Source: Turbatrix aceti (taxonomy: Eukaryota; Nematoda; Chromadorea; Rhabditida; Panagrolaimidae). From it: a DNA stretch of 64,000 nt. A program made the position numbers and the translations under genes. Under the pieces are notes generated by a model. It was not told where the DNA came from, made no database searches, and worked only from the letters and a program-made list of their open reading frames with translations. Shown here piece after piece: positions 12,232-23,596 of this stretch. Position 1 is the stretch's first letter. Each line of letters starts with the position of its first letter. The stretch is from contig OZ017770.1 in the NCBI GenBank assembly GCA_963969345.1, forward strand, positions 1,807,246 through 1,871,245. Reading direction: 5' to 3'.

Positions 12232-13151
12232 TACAAGCTACACTTATTTTTGCCCGATTTATTCAGAAAAACGAGTACAATACAAATCTCATACGGTTTC
12301 TGTCAATTAATACAGTGTCCGATCCGTAGCTGCATATCATTCTGTATGAAATGTGCATTGTAATATATAACACTTTTAATATCACGATCAAAGCGCCTGA
12401 AATAATAAATATGGTTCATACTTTGATCTTTGTGGCATATGAGGAACCAAAATACCATAGTTTGCCACTGGATTAATCTTTGCGGTACAGGTGCTATGAT
12501 GACATGCAGTAGAGGGAAAAGGCACACATCATGTGCAAAGAAAAGCTGTTACCTTAAAAGTACTTCTAATTTATTTTTTGGCAGTTGCTATTTGGCATTA
12601 TCAAGGCCTGAAATCAGATATGCTATGTATGTCGCTGATGCGAGTGATTATCTACATGCGTAATAGCTTTCCTTTTATAAATAATCAGAGGATGTTTCCT
12701 TCTACATGCAACGACGTCTACTGATTTCGGTGATTAAGAATGGCATGAAAATCCTATTTTTGTGACAAAAATAGACGTTAGGAAAATAAGAACGCGTTCC
12801 CTAAATATATATAATTATCAGATCTTCGAGTACAAAGTACACGAACTACCTCAGCAGTTTGCCAAGACTCAAAACACTAAATTTCCTCCTTGCCGTGTTG
12901 ACTTTATATAAAATTAATTTATCCATAGCTTCAAAAATACAACGCCGACAGATAAACGAAAGAACATCATAAATAACGCATGCAATAACGATAAGACAAT
13001 TAAAAAAAGCATTTTACAATCAGTGAAATCGTGCAATCCCGATACTCTTCACTGTCCCACAAATTTTTGAGATGAGTAATTATGCACGAGTACTCGTGCA
13101 TAATAAAATAACATGAAGTCAGTGAAATCAAAGAGTACAAATCATTCTTAG
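12232..13151. other. Convergent 3' spacer between SLC17 gene and zinc-finger gene
   Basis: Holds the SLC17 polyadenylation signal at 12404, an 11-nt-spaced small inverted repeat (CTATTTTTGT / ACAAAAATAG near 12752), and a perfect 26-bp palindrome at 13079-13104. No gene is supported. Confidence 0.5.
13079..13104. repeat. Perfect 26-bp palindrome
   Basis: The arms ATTATGCACGAGT and ACTCGTGCATAAT are exact reverse complements with no spacer, centred on AGTACT. It lies 48 bp beyond the stop codon of the minus-strand zinc-finger gene, inside its likely 3' UTR or just past it. Confidence 0.8.
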
Positions 13152-14158
13152 TTAGACAGTATTATTATTTATGTTGTTGCTGCCGTTGTTAACGTTTGCC
13201 AGAAAAAAAGTAGTAGGCAATTCCTGAACCTGTGAAGTGCTGAGATGCGACATTGGAAGAAAAGGAGTTACGTATTGGTATGTTTGAAAGCAATCGCCAA
13301 TGGTTGAGTGAATTCGCATATGCGAACGAAGATGATGAGCAAGAGAGAAGGTTCGATGACAAGTTCCGCACTGATACGACGATTGAGCATTATGAACAGA
13401 TTGGTGGCGGCGCAGCTTGCTACGTTCGAAGAAATTTTTGTTACATTGCTCGCACTTGAATCGCGGAGGAAGGTGTATGTGCTGATGCTTGGTCAGCGAA
13501 TGCTTCGATAGGAAGCTCTTGTTGCAAGTCGGACAGGTGAAAAGATTTTCGGCCTTTGTCTTGTCTACAGAAGCTTTTGGCGGCGCAACAGGCTTTGGAG
13601 CCTTTCGTTCCGAGCTCTCTGGCTTCGAAAAAACATCGAAATCGAAAAACGGTTCAGCTGTTTCGATTTCGCCCATACTAAAAACAGAACAATTAAATAT
13701 TATAAAAAATCCTTCGGAAGAAGTTAACTTACAATTCGTGATTGTTGATACCAAACTCCTCGCCAAAAAAAAGCTGCGAATCATTGCTAAAGGGATCTTC
13801 CACAGAAGATCTGTCATCCAGCGGCGACAGACCGAAATCGATGCTTCCGTTATCGTGAAGAACTCCGGTATGGCTTGTCAGAGACAAATCAAGATTGTCG
13901 TCAAATCCCAAATCACCAATAGTAGTGACTTCCCGATCGAGATCAAGGCTTTCATTTAGTAAGTCCAATCCGGCGTAAGTAACACCATGTTCAACTGAAA
14001 TAGGTTGCATATTATCAAATCGAACCTATGTGTCGCTAAAAAAGAAACTCACCACGTTCGGGAAAATCCTTGTCAAAAAACGGCTCAAAATCGGTGCTCA
14101 AGTTCGAATCCCATGAATTCGTAATTCCATCGTTAAAGAAATCAAAGTCCGAAGACAT
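13152..14158 (-). CDS. Three-finger C2H2 zinc-finger protein
   Basis: Predicted 297 residues in three exons (14158-14053, 13994-13733, 13677-13152), total 894 nt. Three C2H2 fingers lie at about residues 169-191, 196-218 and 224-246, each with C-x2-C and H-x3-H. The linkers (LPPR, NAQSS) are not the canonical TGEKP. Upstream, residues 1-140 are strongly acidic and aromatic (SDFDFFNDG, FEPFFDKDF, FFDFDVF), typical of a transcriptional activation region, followed by a basic/Pro stretch (ERKAPKPVAPPK). The C-tail after the fingers is Ser/Asn-rich. It should be a nuclear DNA-binding regulator. I do not recognise the ortholog. Confidence 0.85.
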
Positions 14159-15509
14159 AGTTCGTTCGGATTGTCAGAAAACAAAAATGAAAACCGTAAA
14201 TAAAAACCAGACAGGAACTGTTATGGGTCGTAAACACGAATATCAGCTTAGAACGTCATCTAAAAATCAATATTAATCACAATTAAAAGCACATAAAGCT
14301 TTCAGTATTGGAACAAGCATACACGAACGACGAAAAATAACGCAGGTGGAATCTTAGAAAAAAACCCCAAACGAAAAACAAGCGAGCCGTGCAAATTTTG
14401 AACTTTTTAGGCACACAAAGCCAATCGTAAACTTGTACCCGCGCTACTGAATTCAGAAAATGTGCTACCGAATTTTGCATGACAAATTCAAAAAAAAATT
14501 GTAAGCAAAAAAATTAAAGATGTAAACAAGCTGAAAACTGCGCACGAAAGAAATAAGTAAAGCTCAAAGGGTCGTTTATATCGATCATCTCATTGCGCGT
14601 GCTTCTTTTCGCGATGTAACAAAACGTCTTTTTCTCGAAGTACAAACAACCGTATCCCTATGCATTGTCGTAGTTATTTTTTCAATATTAAAAAAAATTA
14701 AGAAATAAAATAAAATAGCACGATGAAACCCATTTTTGTACTACTGAAATCACAATTTTCATTTACTCAAAATTTTTTTTTGGCAGATTAGTCGTTTGCT
14801 ACTACTCATTGAAGGTCGTCTGCCTGGCAATCTGAATACACCACGAACCACACCACAACTATTCACTTTTCACAGCTTTTAACATTGTTGGCAGCGTGTA
14901 TACACACGCACACAAGCTGTTTTTTGTCACAAACATAGACACAACCGACAGTATTTTTATTCTCCATCTTGCTTGTTCTTACTACTTTGCTGTCGGCACC
15001 GTTCGTTCATATTATCTCTCGCTTCCTTTTTTTTTATAGTATTGACCATGCAGGCTTGCTTTGTTTCTTCGCACTCAAGGACTTCGGTGTAGTATCGTAT
15101 AAAAATTTATTTTTTTCCAGTAACAAAATGAAGTACACAGATAAAAGCTTGGCAGTTTATTAACAATAAAAATTATTTTATAATTCATACAGTCATGAAA
15201 CACAAAGCATGTATAACACGATCTGCTTAAAGAATTCTTATACCCAACTATCGCCGCCGATGGATCCTCTGCGGCGAATGTGTTTCTTATTGACTGAGGC
15301 GTAAAGGGGTTCGCCATACATCTGAAACCTTTACCGTTAATCCCGACACGATAGCAGTCGTGCAAAACTGAACAAACCATTTGTTAAAGCTATTTAGGGT
15401 AAAACTGTGCAAATAAGGCAGCAAGGTGATGGGTGCAGTTATTGGTTAGATGAATTACTCAAGTGGTGATCCCAAAACACAAAGAAAAACGTGGTGTGAT
15501 TAGACAACT
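14159..15509. other. Spacer between zinc-finger gene (5') and p120 catenin gene (3')
   Basis: AT-rich with many A runs. Small open frames (14283-14480, 14969-15163, 15075-15380) have no domains. It must contain the zinc-finger promoter and the p120 3' UTR; no clear motif stands out. Confidence 0.45.
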
Positions 15510-18500
15510 TTACTTCTTAGACTTTTTTCCTTCAAATCGCACCTGCTGTGAAACGTTGTTCTGGAATCGTGGAGACGGAGAGGTCTGATCGCTGTTTGGC
15601 GAGACAGATTGAGCACTGTGATGGGGGAATGTTGCGGCACTTTCACCGCTGTCATCCAGGTTGTCAGATTGATGGCGTAGGGGTCGCTCGGCGCCTTGCG
15701 ACGATATCGGGCGGGCAAGTGTAGCTGTGTCTCGGCTGCGAGCAGTCGATGAACCGGAGTAGAAGTCTGCTTCCTTGAGGCCAGATCGACGGAAGCCGTC
15801 GTGCAGCTCCTTGTGTTGCCACATCATGTACAGAACCTGGGTTGCATACTTGCATACCTTGGCGCTATAAAGGGGCATGCTTCTGGCAAGTTTTCGAAGT
15901 CTTGCAGTTCCGCCAAGCTCATGGAAATTTCTCGTAAACTGAGCGTTAGACCTGATGATGTCGAAGAGGATTCCTAGAATAGCGCTCAGCGTTGCATCGT
16001 TGACTCGAGGATCGCGTGTCGCGTCATCTGGTCTCGGCAATTTGTCAATCAGCATTGGCAGCGCTGTTTTGCCAACAATCTCACAGTTGGCAGGGTCTAG
16101 GACCAAATTTCGCAGAGCAGTAGCCACTGCGGTGAGAACTTTTTCGTCTTGGACTTTTAAAAGTTCCGTCAAGACCGCCAGTCCCTGTTCCTGTCTGACA
16201 ATCATGCGAACATTTTGCGCACCCTCAAAATCGCAGGCTGCAACGTTTTGAATGGCAGCGGCGGATGCTTCGAGTGTATCCGAGTTGGACGAGTCTTGCA
16301 AGAGTTTGAGGTACATTCGGATGGTGTTCGCGTTCCACAGCAAAGTTGGACCATACTGACCGTCAATGCTGACTGCTCCCTTCTTGTTCTTTTTGAAAAA
16401 ACTGCCGGATTTCTTTTCCTTCTTGTTGTCACTCGGTGCAGATCTGCTTCGCTCTGTCTTTTTGCGATTGATGTTATTTCTGGGATGATATTTAGGATTA
16501 ACAACCTCTTCGACTCTAAAAAACACAAATGAACCAATTCAAGAAGGATAATACGTTGCGCAAAATTGCGAAAAAAAACCAACCGATAACTGAGGTTTCT
16601 GAGAACACATACAACATTTTCGACACCCCGACTGTCCACCTGATTCTTTGCGATGGCACGGTCTAAGTAGTGGATAAGACTGTCGACAAGTCGAGGGGCT
16701 TTTCTCAGAACATGTCTTGCTTGATTGTTTGCAGCAGAAATGTTTCTACAATTAACAAGTCGTTAGCGAACAACAATGAAGAATTAATCCGAACCTGAGA
16801 ACACCAGTTCCATTGCGAAAAACATTGCTTGTGGTCTTGTTATCAAAAGCTGTGCTCTGCTTTTCGTCAATCAGTATGCCAGAATACGGTACGACAACTG
16901 ATTCAACGATTACGTCAGTAACGTTGTTCAAAACGTGTTCTTTCAGATCGTCGCAAGAAGAGATGTTCCAGAGCGCACCTGTGGCTTCTTCTCGAACGTA
17001 CGGATCGTTAGAAGCTTGAATCGTGTTTGCAAGCGCATTCACGCCTTTGCATTCCGCAATGACTTTTTTGTTTTCCTCGTTTTCGCGTCCAAAGGCAAGG
17101 TTTTTCAAACAACCCCCTGCATTTCGCTGCACATCAGCTTGACTGCTCGACAAAAGCTTGACGAGAAGCGGTATGCCGCCATAATTTCTAGTGTCTTCCT
17201 TCGTCGAGTTGTCATTATACGTCAGATGCTGCAAGTAGCCGGAAGCATTGCGCTGGATTTCGGGATCGTTATTCTTGAGATAATCAATGACTTCTTTAAG
17301 TGTAGGGTCCCGCCAGTGTACTAAAATGCGGTCTTGTTGTTTTCCTTTTTTTGGGGGACACAAAAAAACATACAGTTGCTCGAATTCAGCTGCCTACACA
17401 TTGGCGGCGGTGAATCATCTCGATCGGGAAGGGGAGGCGATTCACGAATAATCTCGTCTTGAAGCAGCGAAATGGAGCCAAAGCGTTGCGCCTCGATGTA
17501 TTTTACATCAGCCATGGTCGGAGGAGGACTCATTGTTTCTGAAAGAATTGCAGACTGTAAAATTAGACAAAAACAAGAAAACAACTAACTTTGTGATGCT
17601 TTGCCGATCGTAATGGGTGGCGATGCGTCAGAAGCCTGAGAGTAGCCGTAGGCGTTCTTTGCGATAATTCGGAACTGATATTGATGGTTCGGAATCAAAT
17701 AACCCACTAAAAATAATGGTGTAAAAACAATTATTTTGTCGCATTTCAAACCTGTAGTTTTGCAGGAGTAAACAAGCTTATCAGTGACTTTGAACCAATC
17801 AACTGCATTCTGTTGGAAATCTCGAAACTCGACCTCGTAGCCTTCGACGGGCAAAACGCTTTTCGCAGGTTCCCAGCAAAGAGTTACGCTAGTGCCACCG
17901 TCAAACTCGAAATACTCAGGTGCAGAGGGTCGTTCTGGCACAGATTTTCCTTTAACGCCGACACGAGCCATGGGTCGCAGTTGAACCACATCTGAAGTTT
18001 CGCTGGGTTCTGATTGCGAGTTGTCAGGTCCAACTGTGGAAACTCGAAATTCGTAATTCGAATCCGGATGCAGGTTTTCGACTAAAAAACGAATAATGTT
18101 TTTTCTCAATTTTTAACAAATTAATCTTTCATGTAATTAGAAAAATTGTGAATAATTAAAAAAAAACGGTTAGAACAATTTTCACTTACTGATCAGCTCA
18201 TTCGTAACGATGGGCGTCTGGGTAGCGGTGTACCAAGTTGGATCGCCAATTTCATGCATTTCAACGACGTAAGACACATTTTTGAGGTCAGATGTTGGAC
18301 TTGGCACCCATTGTAAGAAAACCCACGTTGAGTCAAATTCAACGACCTGTGGGGGTCCGGGAGGAAACAAATCGGGGTTAAAAAGATGTTGACTTCGCGA
18401 TGGAACGGTAGGTTTGATCTTGACAAAGCCGGTTGATGCACTTGGCTGAGACATCGTTCCGTCTTCAAAGCGTGCAATTACACAGAACTCATACTCGCCA

Positions 18501-21500
18501 TTTGGTCGAAGATTGGTGACGTCGTGTCGATAACCTGTGATAAGGCTGTCCGTTGACATCAGCCAATTTGATGTACCAGCAGCCCTGTATTCGATCTATA
18601 ACGTGCGTGTATGTCAACAAAGGCTATAGAAGAAGAAAAAAATTGTCATTTACAATGTATCCAGCGACAGGTGAAGGTCCTGGAAGCAGTGGGGATTCCC
18701 ATTGAATGGTACACCGGTCGCCTTCAATTCCAACGATTTGCACGTTAACCGGGACGTTGTATTCTGAAAAGAAAAAACATGCTACCTTTAAGTTGGAAAA
18801 AACGCGTCAATTTCCATACAAGTGATGAATTTCCATACACCCGAGATCGATGACACCCAAACCCCTCTTATTGTTGTTAGAAAAAAGGGAGCTTCTTTGT
18901 GAGCGGAAAGAAAAGCAGTCGTTATGTAGTTTTAAAATTTGTATATCGTTGTTGTGACCCGGGTAGTGCGCGATAATGAATAAAACATCGCTAGTATACT
19001 ATTTAATGCACAAATTAAAGTTCGGTCTTCTATGTATGCACTTGCTGTGTCTCAACACACTCATCCTCATCGAAAGTCATTCAAATCCCCCCTAAATAGT
19101 CATCTCAATAAATATCTGGAGCTACGACAAAAAGGTTCTATTGTTTCCAAAAAAGATTTGTTTGTGCGCACCCCGCACATACGCAAACATTTTTTTGTTT
19201 TCACACCATCATCCTTTCTCCTGCATGCATGCAAGAGTCAGAAGTTGAAAGTTGACCTCGCTTCAAGAAAAAAAATAAAATTTGACTCACCATTTGGCTT
19301 TGACACCGCATCAAACCTTGATTGCAACTGAATTGGAGGTGTCGAATTTGACGGCAAGCCAAAGCCTGCCGTGTTAGCAGCAAGGACGCGAAATTGATAA
19401 TCGGAAAGAGGGTCGAGGTTCGTGACTAAAAATTCATGTTGTTACTCGTTAAAAGTTTACAACAAAAAAAATGTTAAAAAAGTGTTGTGGTTGCATACCG
19501 ATGGGAAGCACTCGGACGCTGTCAAGCATTTTACGCCGCTTCTATCGCTAAGCAAGGTGTTCGGAATTGCGCATACCAAAGTAGTATGGCAATAAAAAAA
19601 AGCTAGAATAATGTATACGCTAAAAGCAATTCACTGTAGGCCAAAGTTATTCAGGGAACGCGAAGAACTCGAAGACGAATAATCTAAAGACCCTAACATG
19701 CCAGCAAGATTGCTTTGTGTACACACACAGAGGACGGATGCGGAAGGTCAACTGCAGGTCACTCTCGTCGATGACCGAACGTTTCACATGCCGACAAGGT
19801 GACGCAACATGTTGAAAAAAAGAGATTCAGTGTAAGATTGTGCGTGATGGAATTATGATTATGACTTGTCAGACAAACATGGAGGGTTTAAACGGCCATA
19901 AATATGTTCACACACATCATGACCCTTTAAGGGTGGGGAGAACCAATAAAACTACAATAAAAACCAGTAATAAAAAAGCCGGAGGACATGAAGGTGACAA
20001 CGTGTCAAATAACACAACAACAAGAACAGCAAAAGACAAGGGGTTAATTGAGACCCATCAGGTAAGCGTTCATAAGCAGAGGAATACGATCGGAAAATCA
20101 TAATCATCATCGCGCACATTCTCTTTCGTTTGAATAGACTGCAAACGAACTCCGCCTCGTTTTATCGCCTCTCCGGTGGTGTTGAGTAAGCAGGTTTTTC
20201 AGTCGAAATTGATTCTCTCTCTCTCCTGAGGCTGTCCAAATTTCTCCGGATACAATAATAATAGAAAGCAAGTGATCCGCAAATAAACCATCTCTATGTG
20301 GTCAAGAAAAAATTTGCGTGATGAATTTGCAGTCATCTGGATGACAAAATCATCACCTAGGCTATTAAAAAGATAAGACACGGTTTGTCCAGATGCCTAA
20401 AGCAATGGACTTCGATATAAACGTTTATACAAGCAGGGTATGAGTCAGTCAACCGACCATTATCGCTTTTTACAAGATCGGTAAAATAAACAGAGATTCA
20501 ACGGGTCTAGTCGACAACTGTGTTGTACGCAAATGAGTTGGGGGTCGTTCTCAAGTATCATCCAAGTATGCGAGCCCTGGCTTCAATAAGATTATCGAGT
20601 CTCATGTACTTACCATTTGTGGTATGGACCGCGACTACCACTAACCCATCCTTCGTCCGGGCTACCTAATTTGCGCGCTCATGTAGTTTTGGGATAAATA
20701 AGAAACGACATAACCGGGAAGCGCAAAGCTGTCAACATTTGCTTGAAAGCCGCTAATGCGCGTTCGGCGTTCAACTTACCGTCAGGCACAATTAGGCGTT
20801 CGATGATGTCTTTTTCGTATGTGATCCTCTCCTGGAGGCGGCCATACTCGTCAAGCTTTTCAACGGTTTTGCGTTCGTTTTCGTGGAAACGCATCACCTC
20901 GAAAGACGTAAGCTACAACGAGTAGAAAAAAGGATAGTCTCAAAAATCAAATAAAGGCACACGATGTCTTTCTTGTATCGAAATCCGCGACTATGAAACA
21001 AGCTGTAAAACAAGATCAAAGCCTATTTTTTATTCAAAAAAGACGTCTCTGATGTCAATAGTGTCAAAAGCTTTTCTCCTTGTAGAACAAAGAGGGAAAA
21101 CGGGAAAAAACGACGTAAGCGCGAAATTATACAGATCGACGACAATACGTCCGTTGCTGAATTTCAAACTGATTTTCGAGCGTTTATGGTCATATAACCA
21201 AAAACACAAGAATAATGTACGAAGGGCATGATGAAGCATCTATCGCCCGCAGTGTTTGAAAATGAATCGGCGCCCCCGGAGAAAGAAGGCGAAAAAAAGA
21301 AAATATCATGCATTTCCCTAAGCAATACTTTTAATCGAGAAAAAAATATTTGTACAGTTCAGAGGCGGCGATTGTAAAGGAAAGCGCGCAATTTGCCCAC
21401 CGGAGATACAAAGCGTGGCAATATTCATTTGAGCGCCTATTTCGTGTGCTCCAACAATAATACTCATCGCATGCATGCACTTCACAAAAGAGAAGGTGAA

Positions 21501-23596
21501 AGTACGTTGAGGAATAAAGAGAAACGTGTGACCAACAAACAACGCTAGCGGGGATAATCCCTATTAGACAAAAAAATCATTTTAAACCACGGTTTCGAAC
21601 CTGACTACTGAAATCCGATAGGATAAGTGCATCCCTGTCTGGTATGCAACAAGAAAAATAATTTAAAATAAAGTTGTTATACTCACTTCGGCACTCAGTT
21701 TGCAATAACAAATCATCGTGCGCAATCTCCCAGGGCTCGTCACCGTGACGGAATTCGACCTAAAAAGAGGTAAAAAAAAGAAGGTGGTATTGAAAAACCA
21801 TAATGCAAACAAAAAAAGATACCAACCCTGTAGCCGAGCAAGCCACCTGTATTGGCGTCACTCGGTGGTCTCGCCCATACCAGCGTCACCTCTTGACTAT
21901 TAAAATCTATCACCTGTGGCACACCCGGTGCACCAGGAGGAATGGATGATTTTTCGAGGTCCACAGTGGTGGACGACGAGGGAATGTTGTACTCTTCGCA
22001 TTCGGTAATGTATGTTTTATTTTCGTTGTACGAATCACCAGATGGGGACTTGTTTGGTGATATAACTAAAAAAACGTGTTTCATTTCAGTTTTTTGTTGG
22101 TTTTTTTAATGAATTTACCACCGCTGTACTCTTTAATAACGGGATTTCCCAGCGAATCGAAGAAGATGTCATTAGGATCAACAGGAACCTGACGAACCGA
22201 ACGCGTTGTCGTGATTTTTGTCACCCGTGTTACCTGAATGTGCATCCAAGCATAATTTATGTATCCGCCGGGAAAATGAGTAACTCACTTTTTGCATCTG
22301 AGTAGAATGTCTTTCGATACCATCGCTATCGGCTTCCGTCAATGCTGGCATCGTATAGCCTTGCTCGAGTGCGAGAACTTCTGGGTCATCGACCATGGTT
22401 TCATAGGTATATGAATAAGTCGTGCCACGTGCAGAAGCGGGGCCTCCGACATTTCCTGTGATGTACGTTGACGCCATCCTACAAGACAAAAAAAATAAAG
22501 AGGGTCTCAAGATGCACTTGCGCATGTTTAAAAACTTACTCAGGGTCGGCGACGATTTTTTCTTCTGCAAACTCGTCCCACGCCAGAGGGACCTCTGATT
22601 TAGGGACTGTGCTGAAAAACAGCAAGGAATGGTTTAAAAAGCTAGGACATACTTGACATAAATAGTCGGCAGGTCAGGGGCGACGATTAGCTTTGTTTGC
22701 TCACAGATATCATTCCCAACGACTCATCATCAAGAGTAAGCTGAAGAAAAGTCGCGGGGAAGCGCATGCTTACTACTTACACCTATACTTAAACAATGCA
22801 ACGGAAAGAGTGCGCATCCAAGGCCTTTTTTTGTTCATGATAAAGTCTAAATAACCGTACGCACCCCAATAAAAAAATTAACGACAATTTGACACTGCGC
22901 ATCATAAAATAAACAGTGTGTAAAAGGTAAATGTTGTTTTTATAGAATGAAAAACACGAAAATCAACGTGAATTGAGGAACAAGAAAGGAAAAAACTTCA
23001 AAGACTGCGGCTGGCAACTGTTACAGCGACAGAGGACAATTTGTAATTCACAGCAAAGCGAACACCACTCGATCGCGGAATAGAAGGTGAGCAGAGTCAG
23101 TATAAAAAACCGAAAATGAGTTCAGATGTGGAGCAATGTATGAATAGCCTTACAACCATGTCACCGAGAAGTTGCGCGTGCATTTGTCCCTTTCAACGCA
23201 AAAACCTTAATTGACCTTTTTGTAGTACCGAAAAAAGTACAGGGGCATATATACGTACTTCAACAACTATTTAATGGCTGAGACAAGGAAAAAAATCTGG
23301 AAGCACGCGCTTACTCACCTGACAAGCGTATCCACTTGCTCCGATGTGTAGATCTCACGTGTGCGATGTTTTTGTTCAAATTTCCGCGTGTTGTCTCCAT
23401 CGGTCGTGGTGCTGTAAATCTTTGACGTATGGCTCGCGTTGCCGACGCTTTCGTGGTCTTCCTCTTCCGGTATGGGTTCCATGGGAGAAGTATACCCCCA
23501 CGAAGGGTCCGCGGTTGAAGAAGACATATTTTCCCACCGACTACCAGCTGCCAACTCGGTGAACGGTGTTGAATGAGAGAAGCAAGGCACTACCAT
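15510..23596 (-). CDS. p120/delta-catenin (JAC-1 type) with FNIII repeats and armadillo repeats
   Basis: Fifteen exons: 23596-23319, 22611-22540, 22478-22289, 22233-22119, 22065-21827, 21759-21687, 19425-19291, 18763-18654, 18595-18190, 18081-17752, 17706-17590, 17538-17374, 17320-16795, 16745-16584, 16515-15510. They total 3,924 nt, 1,307 residues, every phase agreeing. The start may instead be the in-frame ATG at 23527. The N-terminus is acidic. One exon (22233-22119) reads VTRVTKITTTRSVRQVPVDP, like the KTVTTRTVQPV stretch in vertebrate p120. Four FNIII repeats follow at about residues 245-350, 365-465, 475-570 and 575-680. The armadillo domain begins at HWRDPTLKEVIDYL near residue 744 (NASGYLQHL, GALWNISS, VLRNLSYR). 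p120 proteins bind the cadherin juxtamembrane tail at adherens junctions; C. elegans JAC-1 is, as I recall, also FNIII-bearing. Confidence 0.9.
19426..21686 (-). other. Large internal intron of the p120 catenin gene
   Basis: This 2.3-kb intron separates the two exons that make up the first FNIII repeat. Most of it is non-coding, but one conserved-looking charged exon sits at 20894-20780 (separate entry). It may house an internal promoter. GC-moderate segments at 19500-20100 and 20430-20680 show no exon I can support. Confidence 0.55.
20780..20894 (-). CDS. Candidate alternative first exon of p120 gene, coiled-coil-like
   Basis: From ATG at 20894 the frame encodes MRFHENERKTVEKLDEY, then GRLQERITYEKDIIERL, ending IVPD before a GTAAGT donor at 20779. 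The stretch is highly charged and helical, and its heptad-like spacing suggests a coiled coil. It does not fit as a cassette exon after the upstream exon (21759-21687), because that phase meets a stop. It ends in phase 1, however, and so could splice in frame to exon 19425-19291. That would give a shorter isoform that begins in mid-FNIII, which is structurally awkward. The open frame also continues past the donor to 20679 (ERALAAFKQMLTALRF). It could instead be a tiny nested gene or chance. Confidence 0.35.

Noticed and set aside
13489..13959. 156-codon plus-strand open frame
   Set aside because: Overlaps zinc-finger exons on the other strand and lacks any recognisable feature.
20706..20912. 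Cassette exon of the main p120 transcript
   Set aside because: Splicing from exon 21759-21687 into the acceptor near 20913 gives the wrong phase and a stop; kept only as an alternative first exon.
21590..21650. Second tRNA-like B box (GGTTTCGAACC)
   Set aside because: No matching A box or cloverleaf on either strand.
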